A stretch of 37,659 nucleotides of DNA from the NCBI GenBank assembly GCA_003155915.1, contig PMFA01000002.1:1-37659 (forward strand), in the 5' to 3' direction. The notes under the pieces are model-generated. The model ran no database searches. It saw only the letters and a program-made list of their open reading frames with translations, and was not told the origin of the DNA. Numbering within the stretch: position 1 is the stretch's first letter; each line of letters begins with the position of its first letter. Position numbers and translations under genes: made by a program. This stretch comes from Acidimicrobiaceae bacterium (lineage in GTDB: Bacteria; Actinomycetota; Acidimicrobiia; Acidimicrobiales; RAAP-2). Shown piece by piece: positions 8,094-17,176 of this stretch.

Positions 8094-9103
8094 ACTCGAG
8101 CGTGTGCGTCGTGGGGACCGACGCGACGATGGTCTACGACGCCGTGCACAACGTCATCGCCGAGGCCCTGGGTGAACTCGATCCCTCCTTCGCGCTCCAG
8201 GACTTCACGGCGAAGGACGTCACCTCGTCTGGGGGAGAGCCGATAACGCCGCGCGTGATCGAAGCGCTCAACACGCCGCCGTTCCTCGTCGAGCGTCGCG
8301 TCGTGGTGGTTCGTGACGCGCAGTCATTAGTCGCCGACGAGGTCACTGAGGTCCTCGCGTGGATGAGCGATCCGGCGCCCGACGTCGTCTTGGTCCTCGC
8401 GGTCGTGGGCACCAAGGCCAACAAACTCGTGAAGGGCGCCACGTCGGTCGTGGAAGTCAACGTCGGCTCGCGCACCGCGGACCGGGTCACCTTCGTCGAA
8501 GCCAAACTGGGTGAGTACCGCGTGAACGTCGATCACGAGGCGGCCGTCAAGATCACCGACCGGCTGGGCGACGACGTGGCGCGCGTCGACGGGCTCGCGA
8601 GGACGCTCCAGACGATCTACGGTACGGCGCAGCTCAACTTCACCCACGTCGAGCCGTATCTCGGCGACGCCGGTGACGTCCCGGAGTGGGACCTGACCGA
8701 CGCGATCGACGGAGGGGATGCCACCAAGGCCATCGTCGTCGCACGACGCATGCTGGATTCCAAGGGCCGCGCTGGCTTGCAGATCGTCAATATCCTGCAG
8801 CGTCACTATCTGCGGATGGCCAAGCTCGAAGGGAGCGGTGTTCGCTCCGCCGATGAGGCCGGAGCGCTGCTCGGCGTCAAGGGTTTCCCGGCGACCAAGG
8901 CGTTACAGATGTCCCAGCGACTGGGAACTGATCGAATCTCAACGGCCGTGCACTGGATCGCCGACGCCGACGTGGCATTGAAGGGCGGCGTGAGTTACGG
9001 CGGCAAGGACCTCAATACCGACATGGACGTGACCGAACTGACCGTCGTAGAGATTCTGGTGGCCCGATTGGCCAAGATGTCCCAGGGCGCTCGGCGCCGC
9101 TAG
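8090..9103 (+). CDS. holA: DNA polymerase III subunit delta
   Basis: 337 residues matching the clamp-loader delta subunit, which opens the beta clamp for loading on primed DNA. The N-terminal AAA-like domain contains the P-F-L clamp-contact region (NTPPFLVERRVVVVRDAQSL), followed by the lid region (ITDRLGDDVARVDGLARTLQTIYG) and the C-terminal collar (VNILQRHYLRMAKLE...GFPATKALQMSQRL). The GTG start overlaps the folP2 stop by four bases. It converges on rpsT with a 14-bp gap; in many bacteria holA and rpsT are neighbours, which supports both calls. Confidence 0.92.
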   Translation: MNSSVCVVGTDATMVYDAVHNVIAEALGELDPSFALQDFTAKDVTSSGGEPITPRVIEALNTPPFLVERRVVVVRDAQSLVADEVTEVLAWMSDPAPDVVLVLAVVGTKANKLVKGATSVVEVNVGSRTADRVTFVEAKLGEYRVNVDHEAAVKITDRLGDDVARVDGLARTLQTIYGTAQLNFTHVEPYLGDAGDVPEWDLTDAIDGGDATKAIVVARRMLDSKGRAGLQIVNILQRHYLRMAKLEGSGVRSADEAGALLGVKGFPATKALQMSQRLGTDRISTAVHWIADADVALKGGVSYGGKDLNTDMDVTELTVVEILVARLAKMSQGARRR

Positions 9104-9117
9104 GTAGCAGCGACGGC

Positions 9118-9381
9118 TTACGCGTTTTCCTTCAGCGCATTGATTCGCTTCATCAGCCCGCTCTTCTTATTGGCGGCCTGGTTCTTGTGGATGATCTTCT
9201 TGGTGGCGGCCTTGTCGATGCGCTTGATGGCCAAGCGCAGGGCGCTCTCTTCGTCCTCGGTGCCGACGGCGGCGACGGCGTTCTTCACGCGGGTGCGCAC
9301 CTCGGACTTGACCTTCTTGTTGCGTTCGCGGTCTACGACGTTCTGCTTATTGCGCTTGATCTGGCTCTTGATGTTTGCCAC
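9118..9381 (-). CDS. rpsT: 30S ribosomal protein S20
   Basis: An 87-residue, very basic protein ([22 protein letters not shown] at the N-terminus; [22 protein letters not shown] at the C-terminus) that matches S20, which binds the 5' domain of 16S rRNA. The start is GTG at 9381, giving the conserved (M)[10 protein letters not shown] beginning. GAGGA lies seven bases upstream, so this gene, unlike many neighbours, uses a Shine-Dalgarno start. Its promoter must lie in the 119-bp spacer shared with lepA. Confidence 0.97.
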   Translation of the reverse strand: MANIKSQIKRNKQNVVDRERNKKVKSEVRTRVKNAVAAVGTEDEESALRLAIKRIDKAATKKIIHKNQAANKKSGLMKRINALKENA

Positions 9382-9485
9382 GAAATTCCTCGTTCTAGCG
9401 CACGGACTTTGCGTCCAGTGGGCTTGATAAGAATAGCAGTTCGGTTCTGACGGCCCTTTCGCAAAGGAATACTTCAGAACGCCGG

Positions 9486-9491
9486 TAGCCT
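9486..9491 (+). promoter_or_regulatory. possible -10 element of lepA
   Basis: TAGCCT lies nine bases before the lepA GTG at 9501. It fits the local TANNNT pattern, but the spacing is longer than the usual six and no -35 is evident, so this is a weak call. Confidence 0.3.
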
Positions 9492-9500
9492 TGATGGACC

Positions 9501-11303
9501 GTGGCAACTCCTTCAACGACCGTCGATTCCGCCAAAATCCGCACCATCAGCATCATCGCGCACATCGATCACGGCAAGTCCACGCTGTCGGACCGGATCC
9601 TCGAGATCACCGGCGCGGTCGATCCGCGCCTCATGCGCGCGCAGTACCTCGACACCATGGACATCGAACGCGAGCGCGGCATCACCATCAAGGCCCAGAA
9701 CGTAAGAGTGAATTATGACGGCCACATCATCCAATTGATCGACACACCCGGTCACGTGGACTTCGGCTACGAGGTGTCGCGGTCCCTAGCCGCGTGCGAG
9801 GGAGCCGTGTTACTCGTCGACGCGAGCCAAGGGATTCAGGCCCAGACGTTGGCCAACTGCTACCAGGCGATCGAACACAACCTCGAGATCATCGCCGTCC
9901 TCAACAAGATCGACCTTCCGGCGGCCGACCCCGAACGCTGCATCGAAGAGTTGGAGCGCGTCCTCGGAATACCGGGCGACCAGATCCTGCAGATCTCGGC
10001 CAAGACCGGCGAGGGCGTACCGGAGTTGCTCCACGCGGTCATCGAGCGAATCCCGGCGCCCAAGGGTGATCCCGACGCGCCACTCCAGGCGTTGATCTTC
10101 GACTCCTACTACGACCAGTACCGCGGCGTGATCAGTTCGATCCGCATCGTCAACGGGACGCTGCGTGGTGACGCGCGCGTGCGGATGTTGCAGGCCGGTG
10201 AGAACCACGAGATCGAAGAGATCGGCATTCGCATCCCCGACATGATCCGCGTGGCCCAACTCGGCCCCGGCGAGGTCGGCTTCATCGTCGCGGGCATCAA
10301 GGACGTCGGAGGGGCGCGCTCCGGTGAGACGATCACCGAGACGGCTCGTCCCGCGGCAGCCTTGAGCGGTTACCTGGATCCCAAGCCCATGGTGTTTTGC
10401 GGCATCTACCCGATCGACGGCGACGACCTGCCGGACCTGCGCGACGCCCTCGACAAGCTGAAGCTGAACGACGCGTCAATCACGTACGAACCGGAATCCT
10501 CCAAGGCCCTCGGCTTTGGATTCCGTTGCGGGTTCTTGGGTCTCTTGCACATGGAAATCGTCCGCGAACGGCTCGACCGCGAGTTCGACTTGGGCATCAT
10601 CGCGACGGCGCCGTCGGTCGTCTACCGGGCCTTCTTGACCGACGGCACGGAGCTGCTCGTCGACAATCCGACCGAACTGCCGGACCTCAGCCGACTCGAC
10701 CACATCGATGAGCCGATGCTCGCGATCACGATCCTGACGCCTTCGGAGTACCTCGGGGCCGTGATGGACTTAGCCCAGAGTCGCCGCGGCGAGATGATCA
10801 AGATGGACTACATGTCGACCGACCGCGTCGAACTCCGCTACACCATCCCGCTCGCCGAGGTCGTCATCGACTTCTTCGACGCGTTGAAGAGCCGCACCAA
10901 GGGCTACGCCAGCCTCGACTACGAACCGAGTGGCTACATCACGTCACAACTCGTCCGCGTCGACCTCTTGATCAATCACGAGCCGGTTGACGCGTTCTCG
11001 ACCATCGTGCACAAGTCCAACGCCGACTACTACGGACGCCGGATGGCCGAGCGATTGAAGGAACTCATCCCGCGCCAGATGTTCGACGTGCCGATCCAGG
11101 CTGCGGTCGGTGGACGCATCATCAGTCGCGAGACCGTGAAGGCCCGTCGAAAAGACGTCCTCGCCAAGTGTTACGGCGGTGACATCACGCGCAAGCGCAA
11201 ACTCCTCGAGAAACAAAAAGAGGGCAAGAAGCGAATGAAGAGTCTCGGGCGCGTCGAAGTCCCTCAGGAGGCTTTCGTCGCCGCGTTGAAGCTCGAGGAC
11301 TGA
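9501..11303 (+). CDS. lepA: elongation factor 4 (LepA, translational GTPase)
   Basis: A 600-residue ribosome-bound GTPase. The G1 motif AHIDHGKST (residues 20-28), the effector region ([11 protein letters not shown]), [12 protein letters not shown], and NKIDLP are present. Domains II, III and V follow, with the LepA-specific C-terminal domain ([30 protein letters not shown], then [26 protein letters not shown]). The length is normal. GTG at 9501 gives a short N-terminal extension before the G domain. A zinc-ribbon membrane protein gene follows 11 bp downstream and could be read from the same transcript. Confidence 0.97.
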   Translation: MATPSTTVDSAKIRTISIIAHIDHGKSTLSDRILEITGAVDPRLMRAQYLDTMDIERERGITIKAQNVRVNYDGHIIQLIDTPGHVDFGYEVSRSLAACEGAVLLVDASQGIQAQTLANCYQAIEHNLEIIAVLNKIDLPAADPERCIEELERVLGIPGDQILQISAKTGEGVPELLHAVIERIPAPKGDPDAPLQALIFDSYYDQYRGVISSIRIVNGTLRGDARVRMLQAGENHEIEEIGIRIPDMIRVAQLGPGEVGFIVAGIKDVGGARSGETITETARPAAALSGYLDPKPMVFCGIYPIDGDDLPDLRDALDKLKLNDASITYEPESSKALGFGFRCGFLGLLHMEIVRERLDREFDLGIIATAPSVVYRAFLTDGTELLVDNPTELPDLSRLDHIDEPMLAITILTPSEYLGAVMDLAQSRRGEMIKMDYMSTDRVELRYTIPLAEVVIDFFDALKSRTKGYASLDYEPSGYITSQLVRVDLLINHEPVDAFSTIVHKSNADYYGRRMAERLKELIPRQMFDVPIQAAVGGRIISRETVKARRKDVLAKCYGGDITRKRKLLEKQKEGKKRMKSLGRVEVPQEAFVAALKLED

Positions 11304-11314
11304 GAGGAGTTCTG

Positions 11315-12220
11315 GTGAAGTCGTGCGAATGCCAAGCTCTCAACCAAGACGACGCTGTCTTCTGTGACACGTGCGGACGACGTTTCCCGGCGATCGACAA
11401 CTCTGACGCAGCTCGTTCTCGCAACGCGAGTACTGAAGTCACCAACGCGACTACATACCCTCAGCGTCGACTTCTGGTCATTGTCGCGGGATTTATTGCG
11501 ATCGTTCTTGTTGTCGCCGTGGTCCTCACTGTTTTGCTGAGGAATGTTCACATCGAAATATCATCGAATAATCTCGTCTCGGTGCAACTGCCACTCGAGG
11601 TGTGCAAGACGACCGTGGGTGTCCAAAGCGAGACTCCCGCGAACTTGCCCGCGACGCTCAACGTCGAAATCACGAAGGGATTTTCCACCAATCTGGCTTT
11701 TTATTCCGATGATGAAGGCCTGACCGAGATATTGGCTCCGTCCGGATGGATTTGTACGGCCGCAATTGGCGCCAACGGTTCCAGTTCGGTGCACGTGTCA
11801 CCACCGGGTCAAACTGACGTCTCGAACGCAGCGCTCAGTGCGGGCTCTCGCACCGAGGAAATCAGTGCCTCCCAGACGAGCGCCTGCGTTGGTTGTCGCG
11901 AAGCTGTCGCGTGCCCTTTGTTCGTCAGCGCAGCGAACGATTACCGAAGCGCCTATCAGCACGCGTGCCCGACGACTCGGCCGTCCTCGGAGGTCGTGAC
12001 AAAGAATTCGAGTCACCTCATTGAATTCACCGACCCTCCGGGAACGAGTGGAGACGCCACTCCCTCCGGGGGCGCGTATCCCGCGATGGGCGTGATGACC
12101 TATTTCGACGACTTCAAGAGTGACGGAAGTTGGACTGAGACGTGCGTACTTCCGGCCATGGAAAAGTCAATGTGCAAGGTGATACTTGGGAACTTTGTCG
12201 CGAGATACGAGAAGCGCTGA
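11315..12220 (+). CDS. zinc-ribbon, single-pass membrane protein of unknown function
   Basis: 301 residues. The N-terminus is a small zinc ribbon (Cys4, Cys6, Cys17, Cys20). After a linker rich in Ser, Asn and Thr comes one hydrophobic helix (about residues 53-75), preceded by RR, which places the rest outside the cell. The outer part has several cysteines (for example LEVCKTTVG, GWICTAAIG and SACVGCREAVAC) that could form disulfides. I do not recognise a named enzyme family. It resembles actinobacterial envelope proteins with a cytosolic zinc ribbon. The start GTG at 11315 has AGGAG at 11305-11309, right after the lepA stop, so it may be co-transcribed with lepA. Confidence 0.75.
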   Translation: MKSCECQALNQDDAVFCDTCGRRFPAIDNSDAARSRNASTEVTNATTYPQRRLLVIVAGFIAIVLVVAVVLTVLLRNVHIEISSNNLVSVQLPLEVCKTTVGVQSETPANLPATLNVEITKGFSTNLAFYSDDEGLTEILAPSGWICTAAIGANGSSSVHVSPPGQTDVSNAALSAGSRTEEISASQTSACVGCREAVACPLFVSAANDYRSAYQHACPTTRPSSEVVTKNSSHLIEFTDPPGTSGDATPSGGAYPAMGVMTYFDDFKSDGSWTETCVLPAMEKSMCKVILGNFVARYEKR

Positions 12221-12249
12221 CGAGAAGAGTCAACATGGATGGACCCGAA

Positions 12250-12261
12250 TCGTTATAACGA
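12250..12261. repeat. 12-bp perfect palindrome
   Basis: TCGTTATAACGA is its own reverse complement. It sits 29 bp after the stop of the zinc-ribbon gene, in a 193-bp gap between convergent genes. A second, looser inverted repeat (ATTCCG 12297-12302 with CGGAAT 12317-12322) lies in the same gap. Neither has a T-run, so a classical terminator is not shown. I see no gene in this gap. Confidence 0.4.
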
Positions 12262-12413
12262 GTCCGCAACACTCGCGCTCTTCTGTACGAATCGACATTC
12301 CGGGAAAATCCACGAACGGAATCTAGGTTTCGACGTATGAGGTGCCCTTGACCACTTCGCGCCGCAGCTGCCCGAGTGAAACGTCATGCGCGCGTGTCGC
12401 TCGTACCGAGGCA

Positions 12414-12935
12414 CTAATAACCGGTCGTCCCGTCGATCAGTTCGCGGATGAGGTCGGCGTGGCCGCAGTGCCGTGCGTACTCCTCGATCAGGTGGATGTA
12501 GATCCAGCGAAGGTCGACCGGTTCACGGTCACCGCCCGGTCGTCGTACCAGTTCGCCGAGGTCGTGGCCCCGGGCTAGTTCATCCGACGTCTCACACGCG
12601 TGCTCGAAATTGGTCACGACCTGATCCAGCGTCGCGCTGTCGAGCTCGGTCCATTCGGCCTCACGCTCATCAGGTCGGCGGTAGTACTCGGTGACGTCGT
12701 TCCCGGCGAAGCGTGCGTCGAGCCAGATCTGTTCGACGAACGTCATGTGTCGAAGTATGCCGAGGAGCGACATCGACGAGGTCGCTACGGGACGCCGACA
12801 GAGATCCTCGAAGGAGAGCCCCGAACACTTCTTCAGCAAGGTCGCTCGGTAGAAGGCCAGCCACGACTCCAGTTGCTCTCGTTCGTCGCCGGACAAATGT
12901 GGCTTCGGTCTCTGGAATCGGGGGATTTCATCCAC
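12414..12935 (-). CDS. DinB-family (DUF664-like) protein
   Basis: A 173-residue four-helix-bundle protein of the DinB/YfiT superfamily, DUF664-like. The three metal-ligand histidines are visible: one in LRHMTFVEQIWL and two in the C-terminal helix IYIHLIEEYARHCGHADLIREL. Members use metal to transfer thiols such as mycothiol or bacillithiol to electrophiles, but many have unknown substrates. GTG at 12935 (MDEIPRF) is supported by TAGGGT at 12942-12947 with exactly six bases between it and the start. It is divergent from hrcA. Confidence 0.86.
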   Translation of the reverse strand: MDEIPRFQRPKPHLSGDEREQLESWLAFYRATLLKKCSGLSFEDLCRRPVATSSMSLLGILRHMTFVEQIWLDARFAGNDVTEYYRRPDEREAEWTELDSATLDQVVTNFEHACETSDELARGHDLGELVRRPGGDREPVDLRWIYIHLIEEYARHCGHADLIRELIDGTTGY

Positions 12936-12941
12936 GCAACG

Positions 12942-12947
12942 ACCCTA
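12942..12947 (-). promoter_or_regulatory. -10 element of the DinB-like gene (leaderless)
   Basis: On the minus strand TAGGGT is followed by CGTTGC (6 nt) and the GTG start at 12935. Confidence 0.5.
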
Positions 12948-12966
12948 TCCAACCGGCGCGGTGGCA

Positions 12967-12993
12967 TTAGCACTCGGTAGAATTGACTGCTAA
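12967..12993. promoter_or_regulatory. CIRCE operator (HrcA binding site)
   Basis: TTAGCACTC, nine bases, then GACTGCTAA. This is the CIRCE inverted repeat (consensus TTAGCACTC-N9-GAGTGCTAA) with one mismatch in the right arm. A -10-like TAGAAT (12978-12983) lies inside the spacer, so HrcA bound here would block the promoter. HrcA is encoded 11 bp downstream, giving a self-repressing heat-shock operon. Confidence 0.92.
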
Positions 12994-13004
12994 CAAGGAG
13001 AGGT

Positions 13005-14057
13005 ATGGCTCGTCGCGTAGTTCGCACACCCACGAAGGTTGTCGTGGACCTCGACGCCCGAAAAGCGACGATTCTCAAGGCCGTCGTCGTCGAACACATC
13101 GACACCGCCCAGCCGGTCGGCTCCTCGGCGGTGGCGGCGAGCGCCGACCTCGACGTCTCTTCGGCGACCGTGCGCTCTGAGATGGTCGCCCTAGAGCGAG
13201 AGGGCTACCTCGCCCAGCCCCACACGTCGGCCGGTCGGATCCCGACCGACAAGGGCTATCGCTACTTCGTGGACCATCTGCAGTCCGGCGTCCTCGGCGC
13301 GGTCCAGCAACAGCAGGTGAAGGAGTTCTTCGCCAGCGTGCGCGGCGAGGTCGAAGAGGTCCTGGAACAGACCTCGACGCTGTTGAGCCAGATGACGAGC
13401 TACACCTCGGTCGTCGTCGGCGCATCGCACGCGCACGCCACGATCTTGAGCGTGCAGTTGGTGAACCTCGATGCGCACCACCACCTTCTGGTCACCGTGT
13501 TCTCCGACGGTTCGGTCGTCAAGCACAGTCTCACGCCGAGCTTCGCGGCGACGCCCAAGGAAGTGATGGAGGCGTCGCGCCAACTGAACGCGTTGCTCAT
13601 CAATACGTCGCTCGAGACGCGGGTGCAGGTACCGTCGCGCCGCGACCACGAAGCCGACTTAGTGCGCGAGGCCGTGAGTACCTTGCACGCCCAACAGCCG
13701 GTCATGGAGGGCGAGCAGGTCTTCATCGGCGGTTCCTCCCGGGTCGCCGAGGTCTTCGACGGCGTCGAGACCGTGCGACAGGTGCTCGCGATCCTCGAAC
13801 AAGAGTTGCTCGTCGTCAGCCTCGTCCAGGACATCCTCGACCAGGGCCTCTCGGTCGCCATCGGATCCGAACACGGCTTCGAACCACTGTCGACGTGCGC
13901 ACTCATCGTCGCGCCAGTCACGATCGACGGGGTACCGGCCGGTGCCGTGGGGCTTCTAGGACCGACGCGCATGAAGTACCGCGAGGCCATGGCCGCGGCC
14001 GAGGTCGTCTCGGCGCGACTCACGCGCCACTTCGCGGGGGCCGACGAACGTGGCTAA
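13005..14057 (+). CDS. hrcA: heat-inducible transcription repressor HrcA
   Basis: A 350-residue HrcA. It has an N-terminal winged-helix domain (DARKATILKAVVVEHIDTAQPVGS, then VSSATVRSEMVALEREGYLAQPHTSAGRIPTDKGYRYFV, a classic HrcA signature), a central insertion and a GAF-like domain ending in GVPAGAVGLLGPTRMKYREAMAAAEVVS. It represses chaperone genes through CIRCE, and a CIRCE element lies just upstream. Its ATG at 13005 has AAGGAG at 12995-13000. Its last 8 bases overlap the start of dnaJ. Confidence 0.96.
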   Translation: MARRVVRTPTKVVVDLDARKATILKAVVVEHIDTAQPVGSSAVAASADLDVSSATVRSEMVALEREGYLAQPHTSAGRIPTDKGYRYFVDHLQSGVLGAVQQQQVKEFFASVRGEVEEVLEQTSTLLSQMTSYTSVVVGASHAHATILSVQLVNLDAHHHLLVTVFSDGSVVKHSLTPSFAATPKEVMEASRQLNALLINTSLETRVQVPSRRDHEADLVREAVSTLHAQQPVMEGEQVFIGGSSRVAEVFDGVETVRQVLAILEQELLVVSLVQDILDQGLSVAIGSEHGFEPLSTCALIVAPVTIDGVPAGAVGLLGPTRMKYREAMAAAEVVSARLTRHFAGADERG

Positions 14058-15147
14058 CACCGATCTCTACGCGGTCCTCGAGGTCGGTCACGACGCGACC
14101 CCGGAGGAGTTGAAGCGGTCGTACCGGAAACTCGCGCGCCAGTACCACCCCGATACGAACGACGATCCACAAGCCGAAGCGCGCTTCAAAGAGGTCTCCC
14201 AGGCCTACGAGATCCTCTCGGACCCCGAACGGCGCGCCAACTACGACCGCTTCGGATCCGACGTCGGTGCCGGCGGCAATCCCTTCGGTGCCGGTTCGGT
14301 CCAGGACATCTTCGACATGTTCTTCGGGGGACTGGGCGGTCACGGGCAACAGCGCCGCGGGCCCCAGCCCGGACCGGACGCCGAGATCTCACTCGAGATC
14401 ACGCTCGATGACGCCGCCTTCGGCGCGACCAAAGAAGTGAACGTCACGCTGGCGCATCGCTGCAGTACGTGCGACGGATCGGGCTGCGCGCCCGGAACCT
14501 CACCGACGACGTGCGTGGAGTGCGCCGGCGCGGGCGTCGTGCAACGAGTGCGCAATTCGATTCTCGGCCAGATGGTGACCTCGATGCCCTGCACGCGCTG
14601 CAACGGCACGGGATCACGAATCGACTCGCCGTGCCCGGACTGTCGCGGCGACGGTCGTCGCAACGAGTCGACGACCCTGACGATCCAGGTGCCGGCGGGC
14701 GTCGAAGACGGATCAACGATGCGCCTCAGTGACCGCGGCCCCGCCGGACTGCGCGGGGGACCGAACGGTCGACTCTTCGTGCACCTTCGCGTGCAGGCCG
14801 ATAGTCGCTTCGAACGTCACGGCGACGACCTGCACCACGAGGCGCACATCGCCTTCACCCAGGCGGTCTTGGGCGCGACGATCGAGGTGCCGACGCTGCG
14901 CGAGACACTCACGCTGGACGTGGCGCCGGGAAGCGCCAACGGGACCGTCCACCGACTTCGCCACCAGGGCGTCGAGCACCTGCACGGGCGCGGCCGCGGC
15001 GATCTCTACGTCCACCTCGTGGTCGAAGTGCCGACCGAACTGGACGACACCACCGAGAGCCTCCTTCGCCAACTCGCCGAACATCGCCACGAGCCGGTCC
15101 TCGAGGAGAGCGGCGGACTCTTCCGTCGACGAAAAGCGAAGAAGTGA
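14050..15147 (+). CDS. dnaJ: molecular chaperone DnaJ
   Basis: A 365-residue type I J-protein that stimulates DnaK ATPase and delivers clients. The J domain (residues 3-67) has HPD at 33-35. A Gly/Phe-rich linker follows (FGSDVGAGGNPFGAGSVQDIF). Then come four zinc-finger repeats (CSTCDGSG, CVECAGAG, CTRCNGTG, CPDCRGDG) and two C-terminal substrate-binding domains. GTG at 14050 overlaps hrcA by 8 bases. No grpE or dnaK lies next to it, so this is probably the HrcA-controlled second DnaJ paralogue common in actinobacteria. Confidence 0.96.
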   Translation: MANTDLYAVLEVGHDATPEELKRSYRKLARQYHPDTNDDPQAEARFKEVSQAYEILSDPERRANYDRFGSDVGAGGNPFGAGSVQDIFDMFFGGLGGHGQQRRGPQPGPDAEISLEITLDDAAFGATKEVNVTLAHRCSTCDGSGCAPGTSPTTCVECAGAGVVQRVRNSILGQMVTSMPCTRCNGTGSRIDSPCPDCRGDGRRNESTTLTIQVPAGVEDGSTMRLSDRGPAGLRGGPNGRLFVHLRVQADSRFERHGDDLHHEAHIAFTQAVLGATIEVPTLRETLTLDVAPGSANGTVHRLRHQGVEHLHGRGRGDLYVHLVVEVPTELDDTTESLLRQLAEHRHEPVLEESGGLFRRRKAKK

Positions 15148-15854
15148 GTCTCCTCGAGTGGCCGCGCCGCGTGGCGGCCGTCGCGCAGTTTCGCGTCGAT
15201 GATCCGAATCAACCGACACTGAACGCCACCGACGAACACCATCTGCGAACGGTGCTGCGCGCGCGAAGCGGCGAGGAACTCGTCGTGACCGACGGCGCCG
15301 GCGCGTGGTCGCTCTGTGAAGTCGGTGACCACGCACTGCACCGAGTCACGCCGGTCCACATCGATCCGCCGTCGCCGTCGACGACGCTGTACCTGTCGCC
15401 CTTGAAGGGCGACCGCAGCGAATGGACCGTCGTCAAGGCGACGGAACTGGGCGTGCACCGCATCGTGCCGTTGATGAGCGCGCGTGTCGTCGTCAAGTTC
15501 CGCGGCGAGGTGCGCGACAAGATCGTCGCGCGCTGGCGCCGCGTGGCGAACGAGGCCAACGGTCAGAGCCGCCGGACCTACGACGTCATCATCGACGAAC
15601 CGTTGCACGTGCGTGACGTCCCAGTGAACGTGGCGTTCACGCATTTCGACGGGGCCAGTGACTGGAACGGCGTGCACAGCGCCTGCGTGGGGCCCGAAGG
15701 AGGCTGGGAAGAGGGGGAGTGGGGCGAACATCCGCGACTCTCGCTCGGACCGACCGTGCTGCGCGCCGAAACGGCCGGCGTGGTCGCGGCGTCCCTCCTG
15801 GCTTTCGGCGCTGGTGGGTGGGGATTTACCCTCTCCAGTGAGAAATCTCGGTAA
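15144..15854 (+). CDS. rsmE: 16S rRNA m3U1498 methyltransferase RsmE
   Basis: A 236-residue SPOUT-class methyltransferase that methylates N3 of U1498 in 16S rRNA. It has the N-terminal PUA-like domain (HHLRTVLRARSGEELVVTDG) and the C-terminal knot. Signature segments are KATELGVHRIVPL, RVANEANGQSRR, VGPEGGW and the LGPTVLRAETAGV loop, which binds S-adenosylmethionine. The GTG start overlaps the dnaJ stop by four bases. Position after dnaJ is the common arrangement for this gene. Confidence 0.93.
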   Translation: MSLLEWPRRVAAVAQFRVDDPNQPTLNATDEHHLRTVLRARSGEELVVTDGAGAWSLCEVGDHALHRVTPVHIDPPSPSTTLYLSPLKGDRSEWTVVKATELGVHRIVPLMSARVVVKFRGEVRDKIVARWRRVANEANGQSRRTYDVIIDEPLHVRDVPVNVAFTHFDGASDWNGVHSACVGPEGGWEEGEWGEHPRLSLGPTVLRAETAGVVAASLLAFGAGGWGFTLSSEKSR

Positions 15855-15869
15855 TGATGAGAGCAACAC

Positions 15870-16214
15870 ATGAGTGATTGCCTGTTTTGCCAAATCGTCG
15901 GCGGGGAGATCCCGTCGAAGCCCGTTGCCCAGAGCGATCGGGCGTACGCGTTCTACGACATTGCACCCCAGGCGCCGGTCCACGTCCTCGTCGTCTCGAA
16001 AGAACACATCACGAGCGCCGACGAGATCGCGAGCAGCCACGGCGGCATCATCGACGACCTCATCCTCGTCGCCCAAGAGGTCGTGGAACTCGAGGGCATC
16101 CGCGAGAGCGGCTACCGCCTGGTCTTCAACGTGGGGCGCGACGGCCAGATGACCGTTCCGCACCTGCACATGCACGTCCTCGGCGGACGTCGAATGGAGT
16201 GGCCACCGGGATGA
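15870..16214 (+). CDS. HIT-family nucleotide-binding hydrolase
   Basis: A 114-residue HINT/PKCI-type histidine triad protein. It has the zinc-type CLFC at residues 4-7, the core strand PVHVLVVSKEHI, and the triad HLHMH near residues 97-101. Members hydrolyse AMP-lysine-type phosphoramidates and aminoacyl adenylates. It lies 15 bp after rsmE and overlaps phoH by four bases (ATGA), so it is part of the hrcA operon. No strong Shine-Dalgarno precedes the ATG. Confidence 0.93.
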   Translation: MSDCLFCQIVGGEIPSKPVAQSDRAYAFYDIAPQAPVHVLVVSKEHITSADEIASSHGGIIDDLILVAQEVVELEGIRESGYRLVFNVGRDGQMTVPHLHMHVLGGRRMEWPPG

Positions 16215-17176
16215 CCTTTGATGCCACGGCCCAAGAGGCCCTTACGGCGACCACCTTCGTACCGAATACGCATTTGATGTCGGGTCTGCTCGGACCCCGC
16301 GACGAGCACCTGCGCATCATCGAGAGCTCGTTCCCCAAGTCCAAGATCCGCGTGCAGGGTAATCAGATCGCGATCACCGGACCCGACGCTGCCAAGGTGC
16401 TGCGCCTCTTCGATGAACTGGTGCTGGTCTTAGAGAGCGGCCAGGCCCTCGACACCACGAAGATCGCCCGGACCATCGACATGGTCGAGGACGACCTTCG
16501 ACCCAGTGAGGTGCTGCGCCACGAAGTCGTGCGCGGGGCCAAGGGCAAGGCCGTGCGTCCCTCGACGGCCGGCCAGAAGCGCTACACCGACGCCATCGAC
16601 TCATCGATCATCACCTTCGGCATCGGTCCGGCCGGTACCGGCAAGAGCTACCTCGCCGTCGCCCAAGCGGTCCAGGCGCTCCATCGTCGACAGGTCCAGC
16701 GCATCGTCTTGACGCGCCCGGCGGTCGAGGCCGGTGAGCACCTCGGCTTTTTGCCCGGTGACCTCATGGCCAAGGTCGATCCGTACCTGCGACCGCTGTA
16801 CGATGCCCTCTACGACATGGTCGGACCCGAGGGCGCCCAGCGCCTCATCGCCAACGGCACGATCGAAGTGGCGCCCCTCGCCTTCATGCGCGGGCGAACC
16901 CTGAACGACTCGTTCATCATCTTGGATGAGGCCCAGAACACGACGCCCGAACAGATGAAGATGTTCTTGACGCGCATCGGCTTCAACTCCAAGGCCGTCA
17001 TCACCGGCGACGTGACCCAGGTCGACCTCAACGGACGCCACAGCGGGCTCGCGACGATCGAGAAGATCCTCTGGAACATCGAGGGGATCAGCTTCATCCA
17101 CCTCAGCGCGAAGGACGTCGTGCGACACCGCATCGTCGCCGACATCGTCGCCGCCTACGACCAACAGACGTCATGA
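16211..17176 (+). CDS. phoH: PhoH family ATPase
   Basis: A 321-residue PhoH-like (YbeZ) protein. An N-terminal KH-like region (residues 30-85, RIIESSFPKSKIRVQGNQIAITG) is followed by the P-loop ATPase with Walker A GPAGTGKS, the TRPAVEAGEHLGFLPGD signature and Walker B FIILDEAQN, then TGDVTQVDL. PhoH proteins work beside YbeY in RNA and ribosome metabolism, and ybeY follows here with a four-base overlap. I chose ATG at 16211, overlapping the HIT stop, because longer frames read backwards into the HIT gene. Confidence 0.95.
   Translation: MTFDATAQEALTATTFVPNTHLMSGLLGPRDEHLRIIESSFPKSKIRVQGNQIAITGPDAAKVLRLFDELVLVLESGQALDTTKIARTIDMVEDDLRPSEVLRHEVVRGAKGKAVRPSTAGQKRYTDAIDSSIITFGIGPAGTGKSYLAVAQAVQALHRRQVQRIVLTRPAVEAGEHLGFLPGDLMAKVDPYLRPLYDALYDMVGPEGAQRLIANGTIEVAPLAFMRGRTLNDSFIILDEAQNTTPEQMKMFLTRIGFNSKAVITGDVTQVDLNGRHSGLATIEKILWNIEGISFIHLSAKDVVRHRIVADIVAAYDQQTS

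Noticed and set aside
12342-12578. Small plus-strand frame over the DinB-like gene
   Set aside because: No ribosome site and most of it is antisense to a gene with intact metal-binding motifs.
15006-16175. 389-codon open frame on the minus strand
   Set aside because: It lies opposite dnaJ, rsmE and the HIT gene, which have clear family motifs. Long antisense frames are expected in GC-rich coding DNA, and its translation is low-complexity and unlike any family.
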